Assembly: GCA_946481095.1 (NCBI GenBank)
Contig: CAMLML010000066.1
Span: 1 to 26,239, forward strand
Origin: an uncultured Cellvibrio sp.
GTDB lineage: Bacteria > Pseudomonadota > Gammaproteobacteria > Pseudomonadales > Cellvibrionaceae
DNA length: 26,239 nucleotides
Reading direction: 5' to 3'
The number at the start of each line of letters is the position of its first letter. The first letter of the stretch is position 1. The notes below the pieces were generated by a model. That model did not search any database, had not been told where the DNA came from, and worked only from the letters and a program-made list of their open reading frames with translations. Made by a program: the position numbers and the translations under genes. Below are positions 1 to 9,393 of this stretch, piece after piece.

Positions 1-1531
1 GTTCTTTGGCAATTTTCAACACTTTGCGTACTTTGTCTTCCGGCATATCCATGCGAATGCCTAATTCTTCCGGCGTAGGTTCGCGCCCCATTTCTTGCAA
101 CATTTGACGCGAAACACGATTGAGTTTGTTAATGGTTTCAATCATGTGTACAGGAATGCGAATGGTGCGCGCCTGATCTGCAATTGAACGGGTTATCGCC
201 TGACGAATCCACCAGGTTGCGTAAGTCGAAAATTTATAACCGCGACGGTATTCAAATTTATCCACCGCTTTCATCAAACCTATGTTGCCTTCCTGAATCA
301 AATCGAGGAATTGCAAACCGCGGTTGGTGTATTTTTTGGCGATAGAAATTACCAAACGCAAGTTGGCTTCGACCATTTCTTTTTTCGCACGACGGGCGCG
401 CGCTTCACCAATTGACATGCGGCGATTGATGTCTTTAATTGATGCCAAACTTAAACCGGTTTCGGTTTCGATTTGTGACAAGACTTGTTGTGCTGATTGC
501 ACATCCGGCAGCACGCGTTCCAGTTTGTCAGCATTTTCAATTTTGCCTTTGAGCAAATCGGTTAGCCAATCAGCATTGGTTTCATTGCCGGGGAATTCTT
601 TAATAAAAGTTTTGCGTTGCATCTGTGCTTTGCGTGTACACAAATCCATAATCAAACGTTCGTGTTTGCGGACACTGTCCAGAGATTCGCGTGCTTTGTT
701 GTAAATGGGATCAAACTGGCGCGCAGGAATTTTGAAAAACTTAAACAGATCACCCAAAGCGGATAATTCTTTTTCAGCTTGTTTGCTGCCGTAACCATGT
801 TTGCTCAATGCTTTTACGGTTTTCTCATGCTGTTTTGCCAATTCTTCAAAACGCACTTTGGCTTCTTCCGGGTCTACACCCGAAATAGCTTCTTCCTCTT
901 CTTCGCTGCTGCCTTCCTCGTCTTCATCATCACCAGCGGCTTTTGCTCCGGCAACAGGTGCAACTTCGATTTCAGCATCTTCGTCAACAAGGGCAACCGG
1001 GATTTCTTCGACAGGGTCGAGCCAGCCAATAATCACTTCCGCCAAACGACGCTCTTCTTTGGCAACCAGAGAATATTCATTGAGCAGATGCTCAACTGCG
1101 CCAGGCCAGTAGGCGAGGGCGTGCATCAATTCGCGAATGCCTTCTTCAATACGCTTGGCGATTACAATTTCGCCTTCGCGTGTCAGCAATTCAACTGTGC
1201 CCATTTCGCGCATGTACATGCGTACCGGGTCAGTGGTGCGGCCGGTTTCAGTTTCAACAGCAACCAGTGCAGCTGCGGCTTCGGCTGCGGCGATTTCATC
1301 GGCAGCTGTGTCGCCGTCAGTCATTAATAAGGTATCGGCGTCGGGGGCGGTTTCGTATACACGAATGCCCACGTCGTTGATCATCTGGATAATGTCTTCA
1401 ACCTGATCCGGATCAGAAATATCATCCGGCAAATGGTCGTTGACTTCGGCATAGGTCAGATAACCCTGTTCTTTACCGCGTGCAATCAATTCTTTGATGC
1501 GAGACTGTTGCTGTTGAACATCTTCAGACAT
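1..1531 (-). CDS. rpoD: RNA polymerase primary sigma factor RpoD (sigma-70), 3' part missing
   Basis: Housekeeping sigma factor that directs RNA polymerase to -10/-35 promoters. The reverse strand is open from the ATG at 1531 (N-terminus [16 protein letters not shown]) to the window edge, giving 510 codons. Visible parts, in order: region 1.1 (about residues 1-75); region 1.2 with [11 protein letters not shown] near residue 100; the non-conserved insert with a very acidic run ([14 protein letters not shown]); regions 2.1-2.4 with [31 protein letters not shown] and [17 protein letters not shown]; and the beginning of region 3 ([12 protein letters not shown]). Region 4 (-35 recognition), about 100 residues, lies outside the window. 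It is the last gene of the rpsU-dnaG-rpoD operon, 44 bases after the dnaG stop, with GGTAGG upstream of the ATG as ribosome site. Identification is certain; only the end is unseen. Confidence 0.97.
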   Translation of the reverse strand, partial: MSEDVQQQQSRIKELIARGKEQGYLTYAEVNDHLPDDISDPDQVEDIIQMINDVGIRVYETAPDADTLLMTDGDTAADEIAAAEAAAALVAVETETGRTTDPVRMYMREMGTVELLTREGEIVIAKRIEEGIRELMHALAYWPGAVEHLLNEYSLVAKEERRLAEVIIGWLDPVEEIPVALVDEDAEIEVAPVAGAKAAGDDEDEEGSSEEEEEAISGVDPEEAKVRFEELAKQHEKTVKALSKHGYGSKQAEKELSALGDLFKFFKIPARQFDPIYNKARESLDSVRKHERLIMDLCTRKAQMQRKTFIKEFPGNETNADWLTDLLKGKIENADKLERVLPDVQSAQQVLSQIETETGLSLASIKDINRRMSIGEARARRAKKEMVEANLRLVISIAKKYTNRGLQFLDLIQEGNIGLMKAVDKFEYRRGYKFSTYATWWIRQAITRSIADQARTIRIPVHMIETINKLNRVSRQMLQEMGREPTPEELGIRMDMPEDKVRKVLKIAKE

Positions 1532-1575
1532 GCGTGACCTACCGAAATAAGTGGGGGATAAAATAAGGGGGCGGA

Positions 1576-3588
1576 TTATAGCCTAGTTGGTTTTTTATGT
1601 TCCAGTGCGGCGCGGATTTTTGCCTTGTCTTCTGCACTTAATGATGAAAAATCTGACTGATTGACCGATTTTAACGTGGATTGATTCAAGGCTTCCTGCT
1701 CCATCAGTCTCAATTTCTTGAGGCAATCGACAAAAGCGACTTGCGAATCGTAGTCTGCTTTCGCGGGTTTATCGTCCCGTGCACGACTAATAGAATTAGC
1801 CGCAAGCAATAAATCGTGTCCGGCAATAGCGGCTAGTTGTTCCGCACCTTCTGCGCCATAAGCCGCCCGCCAGTGGCCGATAATATTGGCTAATCTGTAA
1901 TGAGGTCTTTCGTGTAAAAGCTTCAGCAGTTGACCCAGCAAGCGAAGTTCGGAGTCGCCTGCGGAAAACCAGGTTTGTGCGTCTGTTTCATGTGCTGCCA
2001 AATCGGGATGGGTGAGCAGCAGTGCAAGTGCTTTGCGAGCGGGCGGCATTAATTCGCTCGGGAGAGGTCTTGCTTTTGTACTGGATGACCGAAGTTGTTC
2101 AAAAGAACCCGTCCTTTTAGGCTGCGCAAAATAGACTTCTTCATAGTCCACCGGAGGGCTGTCAAGAATAAACGAATCAGGTATTGAATCGGGTGACGTT
2201 TTAACCCTTGGGCGGAATGTTTTGGTGGTTTCTTCTTTGGGGCCGGGTGTTTCCTTGGGAATCACTTCCTCAGCCAGGGATTCGGATTGATGAATTAACT
2301 CTTCGAGCGTGTGTCGGCTCAAGCCTGTGCGAGCAGCCAATTGGTCAAACATCAATTCACGAAATACACCTCGCGGTAATTTATCCAGCAAAGGTGCTGC
2401 GCGACGACTGAATCTGGCGCGACCTTCAAGGCTACGAATGTTTAATCCTTCAGCGGCAGCATCAAATAAAAAATCTTCCAGTGGCACAGCTAGATCAATC
2501 ATACGTTCAAATTTATCCGCGCCAATTTGTCGAACCAAAGTGTCGGGATCTTCCCCGTCAGGCAGGAATAAAAATTTCACTGTGCGACCATCGGTCATAC
2601 TGCTTAGGGATGCATCCAGTGCGCGTCTTGCTGCTGTGCGACCCGCTTGATCGCCATCAAAACAAAAGACTACTTCAGTTGTGTGTTTGAATGCTTTGCT
2701 GAGGTGATCTTCTCCGCAAGCAGTGCCTAATGTCGCTACCGCATAACTGATACCGAATTGCGCAAGACTGACCACATCCATATAGCCTTCCACTACCAGC
2801 AAGCGTTTCAGTTCGCGATTGGCTTCCCGTGCCTGGTATAAACCATAAAGCTCCTGGCCTTTATGAAAGATGGAGGTTTCGGGGGAGTTCAAATATTTGG
2901 GTTTGTCATCACCCAAAACACGACCGCCAAATCCGATTACGCGCCCGCGTAAATCGATAATCGGAAACATAATGCGGTGACGAAAACGGTCGTAAAGTTT
3001 TTTGTCCTGTGCTTGATGAATCAGCATGCCGCCTTCGATGAGCAGATGCTTGTCCTGATCATCTTGCCCCAAGGTTTTAAGCAGATTATCCCAGCCCGGT
3101 GGAGCAAATCCAACGCCAAACACTTTGGCGGTTTGGCCATCCAAACCGCGGCCTTTCAGATAATTCACCGCCATCTGTTTACTGGGATGATGCCGTAATT
3201 GCTGCTGATAAAAATCGTTGGCTTTTTGCATCAGGGAATAGAGATTTTTCTTTTCCTGTTCGCGCTCAATCTGCGCTTCGGATTGCACTTGTTTGGGTAC
3301 GTCCAAACCCACACTGCGTGCCAGTGTTTCCACAGTTTCGGGAAAGCTCAGACGTTCATAATCCATCACAAAACCGACAGCATTACCGCTGGCACCACAG
3401 CCAAAACAATAAAAGAATTGTTTATCCGGACTTACTGTAAAAGAGGGTGTTTTTTCTTCGTGGAAAGGGCAGCAAGCCGAATAGTTTTTACCACTACGCT
3501 TCAATTTGACGCGACTGTCCACCACATCGACTATATCGACACGGTCAAGCAGGTCATCTATGAAATCTTGCGGGATCAAACTGGCCAT
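1576..3588 (-). CDS. dnaG: DNA primase DnaG
   Basis: Makes the RNA primers for chromosomal replication. With the ATG at 3588 the protein has 670 residues and starts [11 protein letters not shown], like family members. The zinc-binding residues then fall at C40, H43, C61 and C64, the positions known for E. coli primase, which supports this start over the in-frame TTG at 3615. The N-terminal CHC2 zinc domain (1-100) is followed by the catalytic core with the TOPRIM motif [15 protein letters not shown] and the metal-binding segment [18 protein letters not shown]. The C-terminal 200 residues form the more variable helicase-binding region. No Shine-Dalgarno sequence is visible before the ATG (the upstream mRNA reads ACAGATCCCCC), in keeping with the low expression known for dnaG in this operon. 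It lies between rpsU and rpoD, behind the rpsU terminator. Confidence 0.97.
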   Translation of the reverse strand: MASLIPQDFIDDLLDRVDIVDVVDSRVKLKRSGKNYSACCPFHEEKTPSFTVSPDKQFFYCFGCGASGNAVGFVMDYERLSFPETVETLARSVGLDVPKQVQSEAQIEREQEKKNLYSLMQKANDFYQQQLRHHPSKQMAVNYLKGRGLDGQTAKVFGVGFAPPGWDNLLKTLGQDDQDKHLLIEGGMLIHQAQDKKLYDRFRHRIMFPIIDLRGRVIGFGGRVLGDDKPKYLNSPETSIFHKGQELYGLYQAREANRELKRLLVVEGYMDVVSLAQFGISYAVATLGTACGEDHLSKAFKHTTEVVFCFDGDQAGRTAARRALDASLSSMTDGRTVKFLFLPDGEDPDTLVRQIGADKFERMIDLAVPLEDFLFDAAAEGLNIRSLEGRARFSRRAAPLLDKLPRGVFRELMFDQLAARTGLSRHTLEELIHQSESLAEEVIPKETPGPKEETTKTFRPRVKTSPDSIPDSFILDSPPVDYEEVYFAQPKRTGSFEQLRSSSTKARPLPSELMPPARKALALLLTHPDLAAHETDAQTWFSAGDSELRLLGQLLKLLHERPHYRLANIIGHWRAAYGAEGAEQLAAIAGHDLLLAANSISRARDDKPAKADYDSQVAFVDCLKKLRLMEQEALNQSTLKSVNQSDFSSLSAEDKAKIRAALEHKKPTRL

Positions 3589-3691
3589 GGGGGATCTGTT
3601 GTAACAATAAAGCAAATTATTCCGGGTGGTTAGTATTAACAGCCATTAAGGATTTTGCCAGCGTTATTCACTGTGCAAAATAATCAATCCG

Positions 3692-3733
3692 AAAAAACAA
3701 CAAAACCGCGAAACCTTTTCAGGCCGCGGTCTT
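3692..3733 (-). terminator. Intrinsic terminator between rpsU and dnaG
   Basis: Reading the minus strand, ACCGCG (3730-3725) pairs with CGCGGT (3710-3705), extended by an inner CC/GG pair across an A-rich loop, and is followed by the T-rich run TTTTGTTGTTTTTT. It lies downstream of rpsU and upstream of dnaG. E. coli has a partial terminator at the same place in the macromolecular synthesis operon, which keeps primase levels far below ribosomal protein S21. The same role here is an inference from position. Confidence 0.8.
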
Positions 3734-3785
3734 TGCATCATTTTGATTGATTGCCCGATTCTGGATTAACAGAGGGCAGGATGAA

Positions 3786-4001
3786 TCAATACAGACGGGT
3801 AAACTTTTTAGATTCGCGTTGAACCTTTTTGGCATGACGCTTAACGGCAGCGGCAGCATCGCGCTTACGCAGAGTGGTTGGTTTTTCGTAACATTCGCGA
3901 GCGCGAACTTCTGCCAAAACCCCTGCTTTTTCACACGCACGCTTGAAACGGCGCAAAGCTACATCGAAAGGTTCGTTTTCTTTAATTTTTACAAAAGGCA
4001 T
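3786..4001 (-). CDS. rpsU: 30S ribosomal protein S21
   Basis: Small basic protein of the 30S subunit, important for translation initiation in gammaproteobacteria. It has 71 residues, the standard length, starting [21 protein letters not shown] and ending in a lysine/arginine-rich tail ([17 protein letters not shown]). AGGT lies before the ATG as ribosome site. It is the first gene of the rpsU-dnaG-rpoD operon, with a good promoter about 80 bases upstream and a terminator directly downstream, so most transcripts should end after rpsU. It is divergent from tsaD, the usual arrangement in this bacterial group. Confidence 0.98.
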   Translation of the reverse strand: MPFVKIKENEPFDVALRRFKRACEKAGVLAEVRARECYEKPTTLRKRDAAAAVKRHAKKVQRESKKFTRLY

Positions 4002-4079
4002 GTCTTTACCTGTGTTGATATTAAAAATGATGCGTATCTATTATCACCAGTTCCAATAGAGCTGGCCCGAGGGGTGCGG

Positions 4080-4108
4080 ATTCTATAGATTTCTTTTGCT
4101 CACTGCAA
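4080..4108 (-). promoter_or_regulatory. Sigma-70-type promoter for rpsU
   Basis: On the minus strand TTGCAG (4108-4103) and TAGAAT (4085-4080) are separated by 17 bases. This gives a start near 4073 and a leader of about 70 bases before rpsU. It is called from consensus match and position only. Confidence 0.6.
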
Positions 4109-4178
4109 TGGCAAGCCTTTATCATGGCCGCACTTTTACCGTCCTCTTTATATTTAACTCTTGAAAACAGGTTGTGCG

Positions 4179-5207
4179 ATGCGGGTTCTGGGTCTTGAAA
4201 CCTCTTGTGATGAAACGGGTGTGGCGATTTATGACAGCGAACTTGGTTTGTTATCGCATCGTATTTACACACAAATTGCCTTGCATGCTGAATATGGTGG
4301 AGTAGTCCCTGAATTGGCTTCGCGGGACCATGTCCGAAAACTTATGCCATTAATTCAAGAGGTTATGGTGGATGCGAAAACGACATCGTCTGATATTGGT
4401 GCAGTTGCTTACACTTCCGGTCCTGGATTGGTGGGGGCGTTAATGGTCGGTGCCATGATGGGGCGTTCACTGGCTTATGCCTGGGATGTGCCTGCATTGG
4501 GGGTGCATCATATGGAAGGCCATTTGTTGGCGCCCATGTTGGAAGCAAATCCCCCGCAATTTCCTTTTATTGCATTACTGGTTTCAGGTGGTCATACCCA
4601 ATTGGTAAAAGTTGATGCTATAGGACAATACCAACTATTGGGCGAATCGCTTGATGACGCTGCTGGTGAAGCCTTCGATAAAGCTGCCAAAATGATGGAT
4701 CTGGATTATCCCGGCGGGCCATTAATTGCAAAACTTGCTGAAAAAGGTGTCGAAGGAAAATTTGTTTTTCCTCGTCCTATGGTGGACAGACCCGGTTTGG
4801 ATTTCAGTTTTAGCGGATTAAAAACAGCTGTGCTTACTGCTATTCAGCAACACACTTTGGATGACGGATTGCCCGACGATCAAACCTGCGCGGATATTGC
4901 CTGCGCATTTGAAGCTGCAGTTGTGGATACACTTGTGATAAAAAGTCGCCGCGCACTCGAACAAACCGGAATGAAAACTTTGGTGATTGCCGGTGGTGTG
5001 TCTGCCAATAAACGTTTGCGTCGCGAATTGGAAACATCGCTTGCCAAAATTGACGCAAAAGTATTTTACGCACGTAATGAATTTTGTACCGACAATGGTG
5101 CCATGATCGCTTACGCAGGTTGTCAGCGTTTGTTAGCGGGGCAGAAAGATGATTTGTCCTTGAGTATTAAGGCGCGTTGGCCGTTAACTGAATTGAAATC
5201 TATTTAA
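4179..5207 (+). CDS. tsaD: tRNA N6-threonylcarbamoyladenosine transferase TsaD
   Basis: Transfers the threonylcarbamoyl group onto A37 of ANN-decoding tRNAs, together with TsaB, TsaC and TsaE; ASKHA-fold metalloenzyme. The start [14 protein letters not shown] at 4179 gives 342 residues (family about 340). The metal-binding histidines in HHMEGH then fall at H111 and H115, as in characterised members, which favours this ATG over the TTG at 4161. AGG 9 bases upstream serves as ribosome site. Other conserved segments are [71 protein letters not shown] and the C-terminal [12 protein letters not shown]. It is divergent from rpsU. A repeat (family A) follows, then folB; the plsY gene often found beside tsaD is not here. 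Confidence 0.97.
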   Translation: MRVLGLETSCDETGVAIYDSELGLLSHRIYTQIALHAEYGGVVPELASRDHVRKLMPLIQEVMVDAKTTSSDIGAVAYTSGPGLVGALMVGAMMGRSLAYAWDVPALGVHHMEGHLLAPMLEANPPQFPFIALLVSGGHTQLVKVDAIGQYQLLGESLDDAAGEAFDKAAKMMDLDYPGGPLIAKLAEKGVEGKFVFPRPMVDRPGLDFSFSGLKTAVLTAIQQHTLDDGLPDDQTCADIACAFEAAVVDTLVIKSRRALEQTGMKTLVIAGGVSANKRLRRELETSLAKIDAKVFYARNEFCTDNGAMIAYAGCQRLLAGQKDDLSLSIKARWPLTELKSI

Positions 5208-5231
5208 AAATTTCAACTAAGCAAGATTTGG

Positions 5232-5335
5232 TTCCTCCCTTTGAAAAGGGAGGCGGAGGAGGGATTTAAAATTGTGAAAGTTTGCGAGATCTTAAATCCC
5301 CCCTAACCCCCCTTTTTCAAAGGGGGGAAGATTCC
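5232..5335. repeat. Intergenic inverted repeat, family A, copy 1
   Basis: Fills the tsaD-folB gap. The left arm begins TTCCTCCCTTTGAAAAGGGA and runs on to GGGATTTAA. The right arm, read on the opposite strand, begins TCCCCCCTTTGAAAAAGGGG and also runs to ATTTAA. The two arms are imperfect inverted copies of about 37 bases around a non-conserved centre of about 25 bases, and each arm is itself a small palindrome (CCTCCCTTTgaAAAGGGAGG type). There is no room for a transposase, so it resembles a miniature or REP-like element. Confidence 0.85.
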
Positions 5336-5360
5336 TTTGAGGAAAATCCCGGAGAAAAAA

Positions 5361-5720
5361 TTGGACATAGTTTACATTCGCGATTTACGCATAGAGACCA
5401 TCATCGGCATTTACGATTGGGAACGACAAGTTCGACAAACCGTCAGTATTGATTTGGAAATGGCAAGTGATATTCGTCAAGCGGCAGCGACAGACGATAT
5501 TCAATATGCATTGAATTACAAAGCTGTAGCGAAACGTCTTATTGCCTATGTTGAAAATCGCAATGCCTTGTTGGTAGAAACACTGGCAGAAGAAATTGCC
5601 AAATTAATTCGCGAAGAATTCAGCGTACCCTGGCTGCGTTTGCGTTTAAGCAAGCCGGGTGCAGTGCGCGGTGCGCGTGATGTGGGTTTGATTATCGAAC
5701 GTGGAGTCAAACCCGAATGA
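5361..5720 (+). CDS. folB: Dihydroneopterin aldolase FolB
   Basis: Folate biosynthesis enzyme that cleaves 7,8-dihydroneopterin to 6-hydroxymethyl-dihydropterin and glycolaldehyde. The chosen start is the TTG at 5361 because GGAG stands 6 bases before it, the protein then begins (M)DIVYIRDLRIETIIGIYDWE like its homologues, and the catalytic residues fall at E21 and K98, the family positions. An upstream in-frame TTG at 5337 would add eight residues starting at the edge of the repeat and has no support. Length is 119 residues; the conserved LRLSKPGAVRGARDVGLIIERG closes the protein. The stop overlaps the start of folK by four bases (ATGA), so the two are translationally coupled and act in consecutive steps. 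Confidence 0.93.
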   Translation: MDIVYIRDLRIETIIGIYDWERQVRQTVSIDLEMASDIRQAAATDDIQYALNYKAVAKRLIAYVENRNALLVETLAEEIAKLIREEFSVPWLRLRLSKPGAVRGARDVGLIIERGVKPE

Positions 5721-6232
5721 CCAACATTTATTTAAGTCTTGGTAGCAATATTCAACGCTATCAACATATATCGGCCGGTTTGGATGCGCTTTCTGTTTTT
5801 TTATCCAATATGAAAATTTCTACTATCTATGAAAGCAAGGCTGTTGGGTTTGATGGTAGTAATTTTTTGAATTTGGTCGTCGCAGGCAAAACGGATTTAA
5901 AAATTGGTGATTTATCAGATCGACTCAAAAAAATTGAAGACGATAATGGCAGAAAACGCAACGGCCCTAAATTCAGTCCGCGGACATTGGACATTGATAT
6001 TTTGCTGTACGGTGAGTTTGTTGGTGTCGAAGCGGGTGTTAAATTACCACGCGATGAAATTTTACAAAATGCATTTGTGTTATTGCCTTTGACAGAATTG
6101 GCAGCGGATCAATTGCACCCCGAATTGAAAAAAACTTTTTCACAACTGTGGAATGAATTTGATAAAGCCAGTCAATCGCTTTGGTCGGTGGATTTTGTTT
6201 GGAGAGGTGAAAGGATTTCTCCCTCACCCTAG
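5717..6232 (+). CDS. folK: 6-hydroxymethyl-7,8-dihydropterin pyrophosphokinase FolK
   Basis: Transfers pyrophosphate from ATP to the FolB product, preparing it for FolP. It has 171 residues. Family marks are the N-terminal IYLSLGSNI, the pterin-binding FDGSNFLNLVV, and the signature RKRNGPKFSPRTLDIDILLYG with the two metal-binding aspartates of DID. The C-terminal LPRDEILQNAFVLLPLTELA is also typical. The start overlaps folB by four bases. The last residues (ISPSP) and the TAG stop are encoded inside the family B repeat that follows (CCCTCACCCTAG), so the original C-terminus was probably replaced when the repeat arrived; this lies beyond the catalytic core. Confidence 0.95.
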   Translation: MTNIYLSLGSNIQRYQHISAGLDALSVFLSNMKISTIYESKAVGFDGSNFLNLVVAGKTDLKIGDLSDRLKKIEDDNGRKRNGPKFSPRTLDIDILLYGEFVGVEAGVKLPRDEILQNAFVLLPLTELAADQLHPELKKTFSQLWNEFDKASQSLWSVDFVWRGERISPSP

Positions 6233-6330
6233 CCCTCTCCCGGAGGGAGAGGGGATAAACTCCCTACTTAATTATCAACCAGTGCGATAAAAATTCCCTC
6301 TCCCTCTGGGAGAGGGACAGGGGTGAGGGC
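6219..6330. repeat. Intergenic inverted repeat, family B, copy 1
   Basis: The left arm reads CTCCCTCACCCTAGCCCTCT and continues CCCGGAGGGAGAGGGG. The right arm reads CCCTCTCCCTCTGGGAGAGG and continues GACAGGGGTGAGGG. The outer ends (CCCTCACCCT / AGGGGTGAGGG) are inverted copies, and each arm contains its own hairpin (CTCTCCC/GGGAGAG). It spans the whole gap between the convergent genes folK and corA and could end transcription from both sides; the terminator role is inferred. Confidence 0.85.
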
Positions 6331-6334
6331 AGGA

Positions 6335-7300
6335 TTAAAACCACTTTTTAATTGCAACCCAGCCAATAATCACAGCAATTACCAGCATGGCGCCCAAGGT
6401 ATAAAAATAACCATAAACCGTACGCAACTCAGGCATGTTATCGAAATTCATCCCGTAAACACCTGCGATAAAAGTGAGCGGAACAAAAATTGCTGTGAAC
6501 ACAGTCAAAACTTTCATGGTGTTATTCAATTGATGTGAGCTTAATGAAAGATAGCCATTAATTAAATCGCCGCAAATTTCATAATACATAGTGCAAAGAC
6601 CGTTTAATCGTTCGCATCGCTCGTATAGATCCTGTAACGCATGTTCTATATCACCATCTTCATCTATCAGCCGTTGTGGTATATCGGTTCGTAAGTTTTG
6701 AATCATACGTTCGTGATAATTAAAAATACGTTTCAATTTTCGTAAACGAGATTGATAAGAAATTAACTCACGCATAATGTCATCGTTGGGTTTGTCTTGC
6801 AGGGCATCTTCAAGATCAGTCAGATTCGGTTCAAATGCCAACAGCACTTCCAAATAGCGACCGACAGAAAAACGCATGATTCGTGTTGCCAATAATCCCG
6901 GGCTCACTAAAAGGTTTTCTTTTTGTGCTGTTTCCCAATAGCATTGAATCCCCAGGGATTTATCTGCATGGCGACTAATTAAACATCGATCACCCGCAAA
7001 TAATCCGATAGTGATTTGTTGAATGGTAAGATCTCTATTAAATTCCGTAATTCCGCGATAAAGGATAAGTGTAAAATTATCAAATGTCTCAGTTTTGGGA
7101 GGATGCCGAAAGCGCTGCACATCTTCGATTGCAAGCGGGTGACAATTCATCGATTGTAAAAATTTTTTTTCAGCATCTGGCTTCTCATCAAATAAATCAA
7201 TCCAGATAAAGCTTCCGTCATCTTGCTTCCATTGCTCGATGAGTTCTTCGTGGCCTTCCAGCCATTGTTTGTCGCCAGTTAATAATTGTGTTCTGATCAT
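6335..7300 (-). CDS. corA: CorA-family magnesium/divalent cation transporter
   Basis: Inner-membrane channel-type transporter for Mg2+ (some relatives carry Co2+, Ni2+ or Zn2+). It has 321 residues. The long N-terminal cytoplasmic domain (about 1-255) includes the helical stretch RKLKRIFNYHERMIQNLRTDIP. Two C-terminal transmembrane helices follow (about 260-283 and 296-316), with the family signature YGMNF after the first helix and NMPEL in the loop. The C-terminus is lysine-rich (IKKWF), as usual in CorA. The ATG overlaps the stop of the upstream pteridine reductase by four bases, so it is the third gene of a cca-reductase-corA operon. The ion cannot be decided from sequence; the GMN-x3-MPEL arrangement fits CorA proper better than ZntB. 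Confidence 0.9.
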   Translation of the reverse strand: MIRTQLLTGDKQWLEGHEELIEQWKQDDGSFIWIDLFDEKPDAEKKFLQSMNCHPLAIEDVQRFRHPPKTETFDNFTLILYRGITEFNRDLTIQQITIGLFAGDRCLISRHADKSLGIQCYWETAQKENLLVSPGLLATRIMRFSVGRYLEVLLAFEPNLTDLEDALQDKPNDDIMRELISYQSRLRKLKRIFNYHERMIQNLRTDIPQRLIDEDGDIEHALQDLYERCERLNGLCTMYYEICGDLINGYLSLSSHQLNNTMKVLTVFTAIFVPLTFIAGVYGMNFDNMPELRTVYGYFYTLGAMLVIAVIIGWVAIKKWF

Positions 7301-8040
7301 ATATTTAAAGCTCTGCCGCCATCGACACTGATAATTTGTCCGGTAATGTAATTGGTTTTGTTGGCCAGAAATAGAACCAAATTCACAATCTCACTCGGGT
7401 TTCCTAATTTTTGCATCGGAATTTTTTCCAGAATTTTTTGAGCATCGTCGGTTGGAGTCTCCGGCCATAGAATGGCACCGGGAGCTATACCGTTTACCCT
7501 AACATCGGGTGCCAGTTCCAGTGCAAGTGATTTGGTCATCATCACATTGCCGGCTTTTGCCATACAATAAAGGCTGTGATTTTTTAGTGGCTTGTCGGCA
7601 TAAATATCCGCAATATTGATAATAGAACCTTGAGTTTTTTTTAATGCGACAGCCAATGCTTGAATTAAAAAATAAGGCGCTTGTAAATTACTATTAAACA
7701 GGGAGTTCCAATCCTGAATACGAGCTTTTGCCAAAGGTGTTGGATAAAACATTGATGCGTTATTCACCAATAAATCCAAGCGCTGCCATTGTTGGGTGGC
7801 TTTTTCTGCAAGTGTTTGCACGGATTCAAGCTGATCAAAATCAGCTTGAATACAAATTGCCGAGTCTGCACGTTGTTGATTTAATTCTGCAATCAAATTT
7901 TCGGCTGTTGTTTGCGAATTTCGATAATGTAATACCAGATTGTATCCTGCAGCATGTAAACCTTTTGCAATCGCAGCGCCAATGCGCTTGGCGCTACCAG
8001 TGACCAGTGCAACCGGATTTTCAATTTTTGAATTGAGCAT
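7297..8040 (-). CDS. Pteridine reductase (short-chain dehydrogenase, FolM/PTR1-like)
   Basis: NADPH-dependent short-chain dehydrogenase of 247 residues, most likely reducing dihydropterins (dihydromonapterin or dihydrofolate type). The Rossmann motif is TGSAKRIG at 14-21, with NNAS at about 93-96. The usual catalytic serine is replaced by Asp: IINIADIY puts D145 13 residues before Y158 of the YxxxK motif (Y158, K162). The same Asp-13-Tyr spacing is known from Leishmania PTR1 (D181, Y194, K198), and the following ELAPDVRVNGIAPGAILWPE also fits pteridine reductases. It sits between cca (six bases upstream) and corA (overlap). The nearby folB and folK are on the other strand but belong to the same pterin pathway. 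The exact pterin substrate is an inference. Confidence 0.88.
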   Translation of the reverse strand: MLNSKIENPVALVTGSAKRIGAAIAKGLHAAGYNLVLHYRNSQTTAENLIAELNQQRADSAICIQADFDQLESVQTLAEKATQQWQRLDLLVNNASMFYPTPLAKARIQDWNSLFNSNLQAPYFLIQALAVALKKTQGSIINIADIYADKPLKNHSLYCMAKAGNVMMTKSLALELAPDVRVNGIAPGAILWPETPTDDAQKILEKIPMQKLGNPSEIVNLVLFLANKTNYITGQIISVDGGRALNI

Positions 8041-8046
8041 AATATT

Positions 8047-9273
8047 TTATATTCTCCTGGTTTTATATTCCCTTAATAAGGCAATACGTTTTTTGTGCAT
8101 GGCCTCATTAATTTTGATTCCGATTATGCCTTGCTCGACAAATTCTTTTGCTTTTACTTCTACACAAATTTTATAAGCCTTACGTAAAAAGTCAGATTGC
8201 GGATAGTCCCGATCCTCAAAACTGGTTCTGCCTCTTGCATCTGCTTCGCAACAAATCAAAAATTGTTCGAACCTTTCAGGGCGGCGAAATGCATCCAGCC
8301 GCAACAAAAGTTTTAATAGGCTGGATGCCTTTAACTCCAGTGCACGATGACAATGGGTATGCCATGCAGCAACTGCCAGGGCCAGTTCTTTATAGTCATT
8401 TGGGCATTTAATCCGCTGACACAAGTTTTCAATCAATGGCAAGCTACGTTCTTCATGACCAATGTGTCTGGGCAAAATTTCTGTTGGTGTAGTAGCTTTG
8501 CCCAAATCGTGTATCAAAGTTGCAAATCTGATCATGGGATCATTCGATAATTTAACTGCCTGTTGCAAACTCATCAAACAATGTACACCGGTATCAATTT
8601 CGGGATGATATGTCGCTGTTTGTGGCACGCCAAAAAGCGCATCAACTTCAGAAAATAACACTTTTAATGCGCCGCATTCACGTAATACAGCAAAATAAAC
8701 TTCAGGGTTTTGTTCTGTCAGCGCGCGCTGTGTTTCTTTCCACACGCGTTCGGGTGTTAAATAGTTGATTTCACCTGCACTGACTATTTGTTTCATCAGC
8801 AACAAAGTTTCATCCGCAACGTTAAAACCCAAATAGGCATAACGTGCTGCAAATCGTGCAACTCTTAACACGCGCAATGGATCTTCCGCAAAAGCAGGTG
8901 AGACGTGTCGCAATAATTTATTCTGAATATCGGATTGACCATTGAAGGGATCAATTAATTTTCCTTCTGCATCCTGTGCTATGGCATTGATGGTGAGGTC
9001 ACGACGGTATAAATCTTCTTCCAGCGTAATAGCTTTATTAGTATCTACAATAAAACCGGTATAACCCTTGCCGCTTTTTCTTTCGGTACGTGCCAGGGCG
9101 TATTCCTCTTTGGATTGGGGGTGCAAAAATACCGGGAAATCCTTACCGACTTGCTGAAAGCCCTGCGCCAACATTTCATCAATATCCGCACCTACGACTA
9201 CCCAGTCGCGTTCTGTTACCGGACGTTTGAGTAATTGATCGCGTACTGCGCCACCTACCAGAAAAATCTGCAT
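8047..9273 (-). CDS. cca: Multifunctional CCA-adding enzyme with HD domain
   Basis: Adds or repairs the 3' CCA end of tRNAs; proteobacterial members with a C-terminal HD domain also have phosphatase/phosphodiesterase activity. It has 408 residues, the usual length. The nucleotidyltransferase domain begins MQIFLVGGAVRDQLL, with RDWVVVG, the basic motif YRRDLTINAIAQD and the segment EDPLRVLRVARFAARY. The HD domain carries IHDLGKATTP and HEERS at about 255-280. At the first catalytic carboxylate, where E. coli has D21-x-D23, this protein has E21-x-D23; the change is conservative. AAGGTG precedes the ATG. It is first in the operon with the pteridine reductase and corA. Confidence 0.96.
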   Translation of the reverse strand: MQIFLVGGAVRDQLLKRPVTERDWVVVGADIDEMLAQGFQQVGKDFPVFLHPQSKEEYALARTERKSGKGYTGFIVDTNKAITLEEDLYRRDLTINAIAQDAEGKLIDPFNGQSDIQNKLLRHVSPAFAEDPLRVLRVARFAARYAYLGFNVADETLLLMKQIVSAGEINYLTPERVWKETQRALTEQNPEVYFAVLRECGALKVLFSEVDALFGVPQTATYHPEIDTGVHCLMSLQQAVKLSNDPMIRFATLIHDLGKATTPTEILPRHIGHEERSLPLIENLCQRIKCPNDYKELALAVAAWHTHCHRALELKASSLLKLLLRLDAFRRPERFEQFLICCEADARGRTSFEDRDYPQSDFLRKAYKICVEVKAKEFVEQGIIGIKINEAMHKKRIALLREYKTRRI

Positions 9274-9393
9274 AACACTTCACCTTATAAGATGGTATCA
9301 GTATAGAGTAATAAAATTTTTTAAAACAATCTGTTGTATTGTAAAAAAAACTCGGATAGAGTTACGATTCTTCAATTCATTCAGATATTTTCC
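9274..9393. promoter_or_regulatory. Promoter region between cca and the candidate small transcript
   Basis: On the minus strand TTGTTT (9329-9324) and TATACT (9305-9300) are 18 bases apart, a reasonable sigma-70 promoter for cca about 30 bases upstream of its ATG. On the plus strand TTGTAT (9334-9339) and TAGAGT (9357-9362), 17 bases apart, could start a transcript to the right. Both are consensus matches only, and the second is weak. Confidence 0.35.

Noticed and set aside
324..1406. Several plus-strand open frames of 66-182 codons
   Set aside because: They lie antisense to rpoD, whose minus-strand frame is continuous and clearly homologous; their sequences are serine/phenylalanine-rich shadows without recognisable domains.
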